Shown here: positions 27,430-36,032 of the stretch, one piece after another | Layout of the letters: each line of letters starts with the position of its first letter | Position numbering within the stretch: position 1 is the first letter of the stretch | Source: Phyllobacterium sophorae | Lineage (GTDB): Bacteria > Pseudomonadota > Alphaproteobacteria > Rhizobiales > Rhizobiaceae | Length of the DNA: 64,000 nucleotides | Direction: 5' to 3' | NCBI RefSeq assembly: GCF_003010965.1 | Contig: NZ_PGGM01000020.1 | Span: 1 to 64,000 of the forward strand | Notes under the pieces: generated by a model | Told to the model about the DNA's origin: nothing | Seen by the model: the letters and a program-made list of their open reading frames with translations, nothing else | Database searches by the model: none | Translations under genes and position numbers: made by a program

Positions 27430-28377
27430 TTGACCCAATTGCCTCAAGACCAATCACGCGCAGTGGTATCAGTCCTCCTTGCTACCTATAATGGTGCAGC
27501 ATTCCTCAGCGAACAACTGGCTTCGATCGAGAGCCAAACCTACCCTGCCATTGATATCTGGGTGTCGGACGATGGTTCAACCGACGCAACGCTCGAACTG
27601 CTTGATTCCTGGCGGCAGAAATGGGCGAAGGGCAGGTTCACGGTCCTTCCAGGTCCACAGAAGGGCTATGCCGAGAATTTCCGTTCCCTGATCGTCAACC
27701 CTGACATTATTTCAGCCTATTATGCGTTCTCGGACCAGGACGATCTCTGGGAGCCGGAAAAAATAGCAACATCCGTGGGGTGGATAGAGCATAATTCACC
27801 GGCAGGACCGGCCCTGTTCTGCTCGCGCACGCTTGCAGTGACCGACGAAGGAAGTGTAATCGGTCCATCGCCTCTCTTCACACGTACGCCCAGCTTTAAG
27901 AATGCGCTTGCCCAGAGTCTCGCGGGCGGCAACACCATGCTTTATAATCGCGCAGCGCACGAAATTCTGGCGGAGGCTTCACGTCGATCGGACTTTGTCA
28001 GCCATGATTGGTGGATATATCTGATCGTTTCGGGGGCAGGCGGGACAGTACACTACTCGCCAGAAATGCTGGTTCATTATCGCCAGCACGTGAACAACCA
28101 GATCGGCTCCAATCTTGGAATGCTGGCACGCATAAGAAGACTGCGCCTGCTTTTTAAAGGCCGCTTCGTGGAATGGACCGACCTCAACATGAAAGGACTG
28201 TCCAGGAATCGAGACCTTTTAACGCGCGAGGCCCGTGAAGCCTGTGACCTGTTTAACGGAGTTAGAAAGGCCAGTCTTTTCCGTCGTCTCTATTATTTGT
28301 TCCGGTCAGGGGTTTACCGGCAAACAATGTTCGGTCAGCTGGGATTGTATATGGCAGCTCTTCTGCGCAAGATTTAA
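27430..28377 (+). CDS. Glycosyltransferase family 2 (rhamnosyltransferase-like)
   Basis: A GT-A sugar transferase. It has VVSVLLATYNGAAFLSEQL, VSDDGSTDATLELL, the SDQDDLW acidic motif and SHDWWIYLI, a set typical of alpha-rhamnosyl and related GT2 enzymes. The start is uncertain: no ATG is near. A TTG at 27430 lies only two bases after AAGGA, TTG 27439 has better spacing (11), and a GTG at 27463 would begin just before the family's own start. It may belong to the same polysaccharide system, followed by a phosphomannomutase gene. Confidence 0.88.
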   Translation: MTQLPQDQSRAVVSVLLATYNGAAFLSEQLASIESQTYPAIDIWVSDDGSTDATLELLDSWRQKWAKGRFTVLPGPQKGYAENFRSLIVNPDIISAYYAFSDQDDLWEPEKIATSVGWIEHNSPAGPALFCSRTLAVTDEGSVIGPSPLFTRTPSFKNALAQSLAGGNTMLYNRAAHEILAEASRRSDFVSHDWWIYLIVSGAGGTVHYSPEMLVHYRQHVNNQIGSNLGMLARIRRLRLLFKGRFVEWTDLNMKGLSRNRDLLTREAREACDLFNGVRKASLFRRLYYLFRSGVYRQTMFGQLGLYMAALLRKI

Positions 28378-28510
28378 AGTGCGGCAGAGGGAATTTCTCG
28401 CACGGCATGGCTGCGATTGTCAGTTGGAGTATCAAAATCGCCGAAGACTGCATATAATGCGGTTACGATCCTCACGCGCGCGTGCCGCGGTATTTCCAGA
28501 ATGTTGAGCC

Positions 28511-29923
28511 ATGAGTAGTCTGAAATTTGGAACGAGCGGCCTGCGTGGGCTGGTTGTCGAGCTCTCCGATACAGTTTGCGGAGCGTATACCCGGGCTTTT
28601 CTGACGCATATGCACAGGCAGCACGCAATGCCCGGCGATGGAACAATCCTTGTCGGTTATGACCTTCGATCGAGTAGTCCGCAGATGGCCGCGGCCTGCA
28701 TTGCAGCGGCGCAGGGTTTCGGTATGACGGTCGAAAATTGCGGACCCCTACCGACGCCTGCACTCGCGTTTCGGGCACTTGCCCTGAAGGTTCCGGCGAT
28801 CATGGTAACCGGAAGTCATATTCCCGCCGATCGCAACGGTCTCAAGTTTTACCGGCCCGACGGCGAAATCGACAAAGCTGATGAAGCAGGCATTCTGTCG
28901 GGTCTCGAATTTGATGCGGCAACGCCGCTTTCCGGCAATGAGTCGCCGATCTCGCACAGTGCTTTGCAAGATTATGCCCAACGCTGCCGCTCGGTTCTCG
29001 GGCCCAACACCTTGGCCGGCAAGCGGATCGGTGTCTATCAGCACAGCTCCGTTGCACGCGATCTGCTCGTCGACATTCTGCAGACAGCCGGAGCTGATGT
29101 TGTCGCGCTCGGGCGCTCGGATATTTTCGTGCCGGTCGATACCGAAGCATTGCGTCCGGAAGACATAGCGTTTGCGGAGTCAGAAACCCGCGAACACGGC
29201 CTCGACGCGCTTGTCTCCACGGATGGGGATGCGGACCGGCCTCTTGTCGCGGACGACAGGGGTACTTTTCTGCGTGGAGACAGTGTTGGGCTGTTGACGG
29301 CTCAATTCCTTGGCGCGGACGCAGTGGTCACACCAGTCACCTCCAACACGGCAATCGAGCTGTCGGGATTGTTCAAGAGGGTTTATCGAACCCGCGTCGG
29401 TTCGCCCTATGTCATTGAAGGGATGGAACAGGCCGCGAAAGACGGTTATCAGCGCATCGTTGGTTTCGAAGCCAATGGCGGTGTCCTGCTTGGCTCCGGC
29501 GTCATCCTCGACGGCCGCCGGCTGGACGCTCTCCCGACACGGGACGCGATGCTGCCGATTTTGAGCATTCTTGGCATGGCGGCGATGAAGAGTTTCAACG
29601 TGGCTGAGCTTCTCAATGGATTGCCTTCACGCTTCACGCGCAGCGGCCGCATAGAACATGTGCCGTCGAGCGCGAGCGGCCCGTTTCTACAAGGTCTTCT
29701 CGACGCAGTCCGGCGACAAGGCTATTTTGCCGAGATCGGGATCATCAAGCAAAGTGATGCTATCGACGGCATACGGGTTGTTCTTTCGAGCGGAGAAGTG
29801 ATCCATTACAGGGCATCCGGCAATGCGCCAGAACTGCGCTGCTACGCCGAGGCGTCGTCAGCTTCCCGCGCCGACGAGCTCCTTGAATGGGCACTGGAAC
29901 GCGCATCGAATGCACTGAACTAG
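28511..29923 (+). CDS. Phosphomannomutase/phosphoglucomutase-family protein
   Basis: An alpha-D-phosphohexomutase that interconverts hexose 6- and 1-phosphates, most likely mannose-6-P to mannose-1-P for GDP-mannose and GDP-fucose. It starts LKFGTSGLRGLVVE, has the phosphoserine loop TGSHIPADRNG (Ser near 101), the magnesium loop DGDADRP near 239-245, the sugar-binding GFEANGGVLLG, and a C-terminal RASGNAPELRCYAEA phosphate-binding loop. At 470 residues it is full length. It would provide the precursor for the gmd-fcl pathway at the left end of the window; a phosphoglucosamine substrate is less likely. Confidence 0.9.
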   Translation: MSSLKFGTSGLRGLVVELSDTVCGAYTRAFLTHMHRQHAMPGDGTILVGYDLRSSSPQMAAACIAAAQGFGMTVENCGPLPTPALAFRALALKVPAIMVTGSHIPADRNGLKFYRPDGEIDKADEAGILSGLEFDAATPLSGNESPISHSALQDYAQRCRSVLGPNTLAGKRIGVYQHSSVARDLLVDILQTAGADVVALGRSDIFVPVDTEALRPEDIAFAESETREHGLDALVSTDGDADRPLVADDRGTFLRGDSVGLLTAQFLGADAVVTPVTSNTAIELSGLFKRVYRTRVGSPYVIEGMEQAAKDGYQRIVGFEANGGVLLGSGVILDGRRLDALPTRDAMLPILSILGMAAMKSFNVAELLNGLPSRFTRSGRIEHVPSSASGPFLQGLLDAVRRQGYFAEIGIIKQSDAIDGIRVVLSSGEVIHYRASGNAPELRCYAEASSASRADELLEWALERASNALN

Positions 29924-30195
29924 GGAACAGCCTTATTGTGGAGGTGGCGCCGGACGAGATGAAACTGCGAACTCGCATGTGATAGTTATGTCTGTCGATC
30001 TCCAGTCTGCTTTGCACCATCTCCGGACTGCCGAACGGCGATGCAAGATCGCAAGGCCCGACATAGCTCCGTAGAAATCTTGCAACTTTGCGAGGTTAGG
30101 AACATGGTTGTGGCCCAAGTCGCACGGCATTTCCTGCGATCCATGTGCATTCCGCAGTTCTAACGTAGCTCTTCAAATCACAAAGGACCTCCGTC

Positions 30196-31389
30196 ATGCC
30201 GGATAACCTTAAGGAAGGCCTCGATCGCCGCGATTTCATAATCGCATCCATAGCTACGGTCGGCGCGTCGGCGGCCCTCGCCGTCAACGCTGATCCGGCG
30301 AATGCCCAGGACGCAGCGGCGCCCTCTGCCCATCCAACATCAGGAACGGTCTACACCGGCGATGTTATCCAGGGGAAAAAGGTCGTCAGCGCGCTTGATG
30401 TCAACGATCTGGAGCCGGGCCAGAAGCACTTCCTGTATTTTCAGGGTGTGCAGATGCCCACGGGGAAGCACTGGTATGTGTCTGTGATTGTCGCCAAGGG
30501 GGCAAGGCCGGGCAAGCGCGTCATTCTGGTCAGTGGCGTGCATGGCGACGAGATGAGTTCAGTGCATACGGTGCAGACCGTGATGAATCAGCTCGATCCG
30601 GCGGAGATGTCCGGCACTGTGATGGCGGTCACGGACGTGTCCGGCCCGGCCATCGAGGCCATGCAGCGCAGATGGCCCAATTCGGGCAGGGGCCCCGATC
30701 TCGTCGACATGAACCGGGTGTGGCCCGGAAACGAGAACGGTGCCACCCCAACCAGCCGGCACGCCGGGCTGCTGTTCAACCGGCTCCTCCGGCCCAACGC
30801 CGACATCGCGATAGACTTCCACACCGGGACAACCGGTTTCGAGGTCTCCGCATTCAATATTGCCAGCATGGATGTGCCCGAGATCAAGGCGATCGTGGAT
30901 CTTTATCCCGTCAGGCAGATTTTCGACAATCACACCTATCCCAGCGTCCTGCATAATGCGTTCATCGAGGCGGGCATCCCGTCCTTTTGCCCGGAGGTCG
31001 GTGCTGCGCGCGTCCTCGACCTCGAAATGATCGCCCAGTTCGTGGAAGGCACAATGAACGTTCTCAAGCATCACGGCATCCTTGCCGGCCCCATGGGACG
31101 CACTGGCAAGGACGCGGGTGTCTTTGTCGGCAACAGCGCATTTCCGATTCTGGCAACGGAGGGCGGGTTCGTCGAACATCTGGTCAAGCTCAACGACAAG
31201 GTCGAAGCCGGACAGAAGGTAGCCCTCCAGCGCAACAGCTTCGGCGAAGTGGTTGCGGAGTACACCAGTGGCGTGGCCGGAGAGGTGGCGGGCCTGCGCA
31301 GCGACGTAATGTCCGAGCCCGGCAACCCCTTGGCATTTATCCTTTTCAACAAGGCGGCACCCGAGGGCGTTGAGTCTTATCCCGAGTAG
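30196..31389 (+). CDS. Tat-exported AstE/AspA-family (succinylglutamate desuccinylase-like) protein
   Basis: A zinc-carboxypeptidase fold protein of the succinylglutamate desuccinylase/aspartoacylase family. The N-terminus carries a twin-arginine signal (Arg11-Arg12 in DRRDFIIASIATVGA), then a hydrophobic stretch and a likely cleavage after ANA. Metal ligands are visible in SGVHGDEM (His and Glu about 115-118) and in IDFHTGTTG. The C-terminal half has a beta-rich extension. Family members hydrolyse N-acyl amino acids or related amides, and this one should act in the periplasm. It follows the phosphomannomutase gene after 272 bases. The substrate is unknown. Confidence 0.83.
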   Translation: MPDNLKEGLDRRDFIIASIATVGASAALAVNADPANAQDAAAPSAHPTSGTVYTGDVIQGKKVVSALDVNDLEPGQKHFLYFQGVQMPTGKHWYVSVIVAKGARPGKRVILVSGVHGDEMSSVHTVQTVMNQLDPAEMSGTVMAVTDVSGPAIEAMQRRWPNSGRGPDLVDMNRVWPGNENGATPTSRHAGLLFNRLLRPNADIAIDFHTGTTGFEVSAFNIASMDVPEIKAIVDLYPVRQIFDNHTYPSVLHNAFIEAGIPSFCPEVGAARVLDLEMIAQFVEGTMNVLKHHGILAGPMGRTGKDAGVFVGNSAFPILATEGGFVEHLVKLNDKVEAGQKVALQRNSFGEVVAEYTSGVAGEVAGLRSDVMSEPGNPLAFILFNKAAPEGVESYPE

Positions 31390-31577
31390 TCCGCCGCCAT
31401 ATCGGCGAACTTCCAGAAGCCTTCTTTCGATCGGCACAACAGCCTAACGTCTGCGACCGGGTCTTGCAGGCACGCGGAAAGCCCGGTCTCACCACAGCTG
31501 CCATGGCTGGACCCGAACGTTCTCTTGGGCAAAACAGCAGACGCCGGTCCCCGGCATTGTTCTTCAACGTGAAGGTT

Positions 31578-31654
31578 TGGCGCACCCGACAGGATTCGAA
31601 CCTGTGACCTCTGCCTTCGGAGGGCAGCACTCTATCCAGCTGAGCTACGGGTGC
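31578..31654 (-). tRNA. tRNA-Arg (anticodon CCG)
   Basis: The complement strand gives a complete tRNA: acceptor stem GCACCCG pairing with CGGGTGC, D-arm AGCTCAGCTGGATAGAGT, anticodon loop CTCCGAA (anticodon CCG, reading CGG), a GGTTCGAATCC T-arm and an encoded CCA at 31578-31580. Confidence 0.96.
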
Positions 31655-31761
31655 ATAAATACGATGCGGTGGTTTGCATGCGTGCAGCGTTTCTAACCGA
31701 TGCGGGGCAAGGCTTCAATGGCGAATTTCACTCTGCGGCAAGGAAGCTGTGGGTCAAGCTC

Positions 31762-34176
31762 TCAGCTTCGAAGGCGATGGCCGGCAGATCCACGCTTGAA
31801 GGGAACGACCTCGCCTCCGATCTGGCCCCGATCGTGTATGAGATGACGGAAGCTTTCCATGGGGGCTGGCTCCCCGAGATAGAATCCTTGTCCGGCGGTG
31901 CATAATTCGCCTGCCAGGAATTTGAGTTCGTCCGGCGTTTCGATGCCCTCGGCAAGAACGGGCAAGCCCAGGCCGCGCCCAAGTCCGAGGACAGCTTTCA
32001 CGATGGCTGCCGCCTGTTCGTTCTTGTCGACCGACTTGATGAAGGATCGATCGATCTTGATCATGTCGAACGGAAACGCCCGGACATTAGACAGCGATGA
32101 ATAGCCCGTACCGAAATCGTCCATGGCAATGCGCACGCCGAGCGATTTTAACTGACGCAATGTAACAAGCGCCCTGTTGGTATCCTTGATCAGGGAGGTC
32201 TCGGTGATTTCAAGTTCCAGCCGATGCGGCTGGAGGCCCGTCTGCAACAGGGCGTTGTGCACCCTCTGTGGAAAATCATGACTGTAAAGCTGCACCGCAG
32301 AAACATTTACCGCCACCGTCAGCGGTCTCTCCCAGCTCGCTGCCTCCTGGCAGGCCACGAAGAGCGCCCACTCACCCAATTGAAGGATAACGCCGCTCTC
32401 TTCGGCAATCGGAATGAATGTTGTTGGCGGAACATCGCCCAGCCGCGGATTTTGCCAACGCATCAGCGCTTCGAACCCCGTGATGATGCCCGTATCGATT
32501 TGCATTTGCGGCTGATAGACCATTCGAATTTCTGTGCGCGCAAGGGCGAGGCGAAGCTCTTGCTCGATCAGCCTGCGCTCCTTGGCTTCGAGGCCCATAT
32601 TTGCTTCGAAGAAACGGTAGGTATTCCGTCCTTCGGCCTTGGCGCGGTAAAGCGCCTGGTCCGCATGGTTGAGCAAAGTTTCGCGGTCATTGCCGTCGAG
32701 GGGAAAGATTGCGATGCCAATGCTGGTCGATATCATCAGGCCGGTTTGTGTGTTCTCGCTTTCCGCCTGTAGTGCATCGAGAATGCTGTCCGCGAGCCGG
32801 CTCGCCGCCGTTGGGGTGACGACACCAGGAACGATGATGGCAAACTCGTCACCGCCCAGCCGCGCAAGCATGTCGGTCTGCCCGAGGAGCTGGCTGATGG
32901 TCTTGGCAACGCGCTGCAGGATTTCGTCACCTGCCGCATGACCGAAAAGGTCGTTGGTTTCCTTGAAACGATCAAGGTCAAGGCAAAGCAGGGCGACGAA
33001 ATTTTCGCAGTTGATATCGGTCGCTGCGATCTGCTGGTCAAGCCGCGCGTTGAAGCTTCGGCGGTTGGGCAGAGCGGTCAGGGCGTCATGATGGGCAAGA
33101 TAACTGATATGCGCCTCAGCCTCCTTGCGGGAGCGCAGATCGCGCACGGCGATGGCCCGATGCCGCTTTTCACCGAAATCGATGGTCCGCGCAATCAGTT
33201 CGACCGGGACCGGTGCGTGCGACGTAACCAGGTTCGCCTCGATTGACTCGTGTTGATCGCCCATCAGCCGGGACAGAAGGTTCGGATCCGCCAGGAATGT
33301 TTCGATCGACTTTCCAACCAGCGAGCGATGGGCGATGCCTACAAGTGCAGCAAAACTGTCATTCGCAGTAACGATGGTTTCGCCGTCGCAGATCACAAGA
33401 CCTTCGACTGCTGCATTGACGAGCTTGCGCATACGCTCGATTTCACGAGCGTGGCGACGGCCGCGCATGTCGATACCGATACCCAGAAGACTGGCGACGA
33501 GGATCACAATAGTGCCGACAGCAACCGCCACGGCCAGAAGCTGAGAAGGAATGGCCCCTGCCGAAACCGTTATCGATGCATCGGGTGTTATCGAGACCGC
33601 GCCCATGGCGATGAAGTGATGGCTGCAAATCGCGAGGGCAAGCAGGACGGTTGCCGCAATTCTGTTTGCCATGCCGCCTTTCGACAGCGCCACGCTAGCC
33701 GCGGCGGCACCAAAGACAATACCGAGGGCAATCGCCACAACAACGAATGCCGGATTCCACGCAATGTGCCCCTCGATCTCGAAGGCTGCCATGCCGGTGA
33801 AATGCATAAACACGATCCCTGCACCGATAATCGCTCCCCCCGCGAGATCCGCATTGGGACGTTCGCTGGTCACGGCATGGAGGGCGCCCAGGCCGGTCAT
33901 GGCTATCGCGATCAGGAGGGAGGCCGCGGTCAGCGTGGCATTGTAGCCATTGGGCAGATTGGGAGAAAAAGCGAGCATCGCAATGAAATGCGTCGCCCAT
34001 ATGCCGCAGCCGAAGGCGACAGCCACAACCCCCACCCAGAATTGCTTATGGATGGAACGGCGCGCGTGACGAAGCAGATTGGCGGCTGCATAGGATGCAA
34101 AGATGCAGACTGTTGCTGCAAGAAGAACAAGTCGGAGATCGTGCTCGTTGACGATACAATTGTATACAGTCAGCAT
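31762..34176 (-). CDS. MHYT-PAS-GGDEF-EAL cyclic-di-GMP signalling protein
   Basis: A membrane protein that may make and break cyclic-di-GMP. The N-terminal MHYT domain has about seven hydrophobic segments with the repeated metal-ligand motifs THFIAML, MHFTGMA and HHFIAMG, proposed in the family to sense diatomic gases or copper. A PAS-like part follows (about 255-360). The GGDEF domain has an intact RLGGDEFAII near 438, and the EAL domain has GFEALMRW near 567 with DDFGTGYSSLS, KIDRSFIKS and EGIET intact. Both activities are therefore possible. At 804 residues it stands alone, between tRNA-Arg and the amaB-like gene. It may link an external signal to exopolysaccharide or motility control. 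Confidence 0.93.
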   Translation of the reverse strand: MLTVYNCIVNEHDLRLVLLAATVCIFASYAAANLLRHARRSIHKQFWVGVVAVAFGCGIWATHFIAMLAFSPNLPNGYNATLTAASLLIAIAMTGLGALHAVTSERPNADLAGGAIIGAGIVFMHFTGMAAFEIEGHIAWNPAFVVVAIALGIVFGAAAASVALSKGGMANRIAATVLLALAICSHHFIAMGAVSITPDASITVSAGAIPSQLLAVAVAVGTIVILVASLLGIGIDMRGRRHAREIERMRKLVNAAVEGLVICDGETIVTANDSFAALVGIAHRSLVGKSIETFLADPNLLSRLMGDQHESIEANLVTSHAPVPVELIARTIDFGEKRHRAIAVRDLRSRKEAEAHISYLAHHDALTALPNRRSFNARLDQQIAATDINCENFVALLCLDLDRFKETNDLFGHAAGDEILQRVAKTISQLLGQTDMLARLGGDEFAIIVPGVVTPTAASRLADSILDALQAESENTQTGLMISTSIGIAIFPLDGNDRETLLNHADQALYRAKAEGRNTYRFFEANMGLEAKERRLIEQELRLALARTEIRMVYQPQMQIDTGIITGFEALMRWQNPRLGDVPPTTFIPIAEESGVILQLGEWALFVACQEAASWERPLTVAVNVSAVQLYSHDFPQRVHNALLQTGLQPHRLELEITETSLIKDTNRALVTLRQLKSLGVRIAMDDFGTGYSSLSNVRAFPFDMIKIDRSFIKSVDKNEQAAAIVKAVLGLGRGLGLPVLAEGIETPDELKFLAGELCTAGQGFYLGEPAPMESFRHLIHDRGQIGGEVVPFKRGSAGHRLRS

Positions 34177-34372
34177 TCGAGTCCCCCATAGCCCGCCTCT
34201 AACGTCAAGAATGCTATTTCTTTGCGTATTAAGGCGAGATTAAGGGAGTTTTTATTAGTGCAGCTGGATGGAAACGAAGTAAATAAAGAGAATATGACTC
34301 ATTATTGAAGGTTTGTACGAAATCAATAGAGAAGGATACAAAAGTTCACGCGAGCCAATATTAATAAGCAGG

Positions 34373-34404
34373 TGCCGTTCCCGCTGGACTTGACGGGAAC
34401 GGCA
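34373..34404 (-). terminator. Strong stem-loop after the amaB-like gene
   Basis: A perfect 11-bp inverted repeat (34373-34383 with 34394-34404) with a ten-base loop lies 17 bases beyond the amaB-like stop. On the reverse strand it lacks a clear T-run, so it may be a weak terminator or an mRNA-stabilising hairpin. Confidence 0.5.
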
Positions 34405-34421
34405 TTGGAATATTCCGACGG

Positions 34422-35933
34422 TCACTCGATGTCGAAAGAAACACCCTGCGCGAGCGGAAGTGCCGAGGAGTAATTCACCGTATTGGTGGCGCGACGCATA
34501 TAGGCCTTCCACGCATCGGAGCCGGATTCGCGTCCGCCACCGGTTTCCTTCTCGCCGCCAAAGGCGCCGCCGATTTCCGCGCCGGACGTGCCGATATTGA
34601 CATTGGCTATGCCGCAATCCGAACCGTCCGGGCTGAGGAAGCGCTCCGCCTCCTGCAGGTTAAGTGTGAAGATCGAAGACGAGAGACCCGCGCCGACGGC
34701 ATTGTGATCGGCAATCGCCTTGTCGAAATCGCTGTACTTCATGACATAGAGGATAGGCGCGAAGGTTTCTTCCGTCACCGGACCGTCCTGCTTCGGCATT
34801 TCAACGAGGGCAGGGCGGACATAATAGGCGTTGTCATGACCGGTATCGACGCGGGCGCCGCCGGTCACCTTGCCGCCGTGGTCACGGGCCGCAGCCAAGG
34901 CGTTCTGCATATTATCAAAGGCAGCCCTGTCGATGAGCGGACCGACCAGCGCCGGCGTCTCCAGCGGACTACCGACCGTGACGCTCTCATAGGCCTTCTT
35001 CAGGCGTGGAACCAGCGTGTCATAGACGCTCTCGTGCACGAAGAGACGGCGGAGCGTCGTGCAGCGCTGGCCAGCGGTACCCATGGCACCGAAGGCAATG
35101 GCACGCAGTGCCATATCTAGGTCGGCAGAAGGGCAGACGATGCCTGCATTGTTGCCGCCGAGCTCAAGGATCGAACGGGCGAAACGCTTGGCGAGACGCG
35201 GCCCGACCTCACGGCCCATGCGGGTCGAGCCGGTTGCCGAAACGAGCGCAACCTCAGGATGATCGACGAGAGCTTCACCCACTGTGCGATCACCCATCAG
35301 AACTTGAGCGAGACCGGCGGGAACTTCACCGAAACGGGCTGCGGCGCGGTCAAAGATGGCCTGGCAGGCAAGGGCGGTCAGCGGGGTCTTTTCCGATGGT
35401 TTCCAGACAACGGCATTGCCGCAGACGAGGGCCAGCGCCGTGTTCCACGACCAGACGGCAACCGGGAAATTGAAGGCGGAAATAACGCCAACGACACCGA
35501 GCGGATGCCAGGTCTCCATCATGCGATGGCCGGGGCGTTCGGTTGCAATGGTGAGGCCGTAGAGCTGGCGTGACAGGCCGACGGCGAAATCGCAGATATC
35601 GATCATCTCTTGCACTTCGCCAAGACCTTCGGACGCAATCTTCCCGGCTTCGATCGAGACGAGGCGGCCGAGTTCGCTCTTCAGCCCCCGCAGTTCCTCG
35701 CCGAACAGACGCACCAGCTCGCCGCGCTTCGGCGCGGGAACCAGGCGCCACTCGCGGAACGCGCCGGCCGCTTTTTCGATGGCTTTTGCCGTATCATCAG
35801 CGGAATGCACGGCTATGTCGGCGATTTTCTCGCCGCTCACGGGGCTGAATGAAGGCATTGTTCCGCCCGTATGGGCTGCTTCGTTCACACCCAGCTTGGA
35901 AAGGAGTGCTTTAACTTCTTGAGCAATGGTCAT
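34422..35933 (-). CDS. amaB: L-piperidine-6-carboxylate / 2-aminoadipate-semialdehyde dehydrogenase (AmaB-like)
   Basis: An NAD(P)-dependent aldehyde dehydrogenase of about 503 residues, similar to AmaB/ALDH7A1, which oxidises piperidine-6-carboxylate (2-aminoadipate semialdehyde) to 2-aminoadipate in lysine degradation. Catalytic Glu in ILELGGNNAGI (about 257) and catalytic Cys in AGQRCTTLRRLFV (about 291) are intact, and GGRESGSDAWKAYMRR is typical of the ALDH7 group. ATG 35933 has GGGAAG upstream; the frame is open to 35975. It lies 99 bases after the hglS-like gene on the same strand, next to an AmaA-like oxidase, supporting the lysine/pipecolate call. Without that context it would only be called an ALDH7-type enzyme. 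Confidence 0.85.
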   Translation of the reverse strand: MTIAQEVKALLSKLGVNEAAHTGGTMPSFSPVSGEKIADIAVHSADDTAKAIEKAAGAFREWRLVPAPKRGELVRLFGEELRGLKSELGRLVSIEAGKIASEGLGEVQEMIDICDFAVGLSRQLYGLTIATERPGHRMMETWHPLGVVGVISAFNFPVAVWSWNTALALVCGNAVVWKPSEKTPLTALACQAIFDRAAARFGEVPAGLAQVLMGDRTVGEALVDHPEVALVSATGSTRMGREVGPRLAKRFARSILELGGNNAGIVCPSADLDMALRAIAFGAMGTAGQRCTTLRRLFVHESVYDTLVPRLKKAYESVTVGSPLETPALVGPLIDRAAFDNMQNALAAARDHGGKVTGGARVDTGHDNAYYVRPALVEMPKQDGPVTEETFAPILYVMKYSDFDKAIADHNAVGAGLSSSIFTLNLQEAERFLSPDGSDCGIANVNIGTSGAEIGGAFGGEKETGGGRESGSDAWKAYMRRATNTVNYSSALPLAQGVSFDIE

Positions 35934-36032
35934 CTTGCTTCCCTTTGTGCTTGCCTGTTTGGCCAAATGGCCCAAGGCCTGATCGTTGACCGGTTTTTAT
36001 CAGCCGGTACGGATTTTTGATACAGCCGCGCT

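Noticed and set aside
30559..31437. Long reverse-strand frame opposite the AstE-like gene
   Set aside because: It is an antisense shadow of a GC-rich coding sequence with no domain resemblance; similar shadows opposite the MHYT gene (33250-34191), the kinase (42242-43177), yidC (45790-46830) and rmuC (61334-62362) were rejected for the same reason.
27027..31654. An integrative element using the tRNA genes
   Set aside because: No integrase, excisionase or repeated tRNA 3' end was found in the window.
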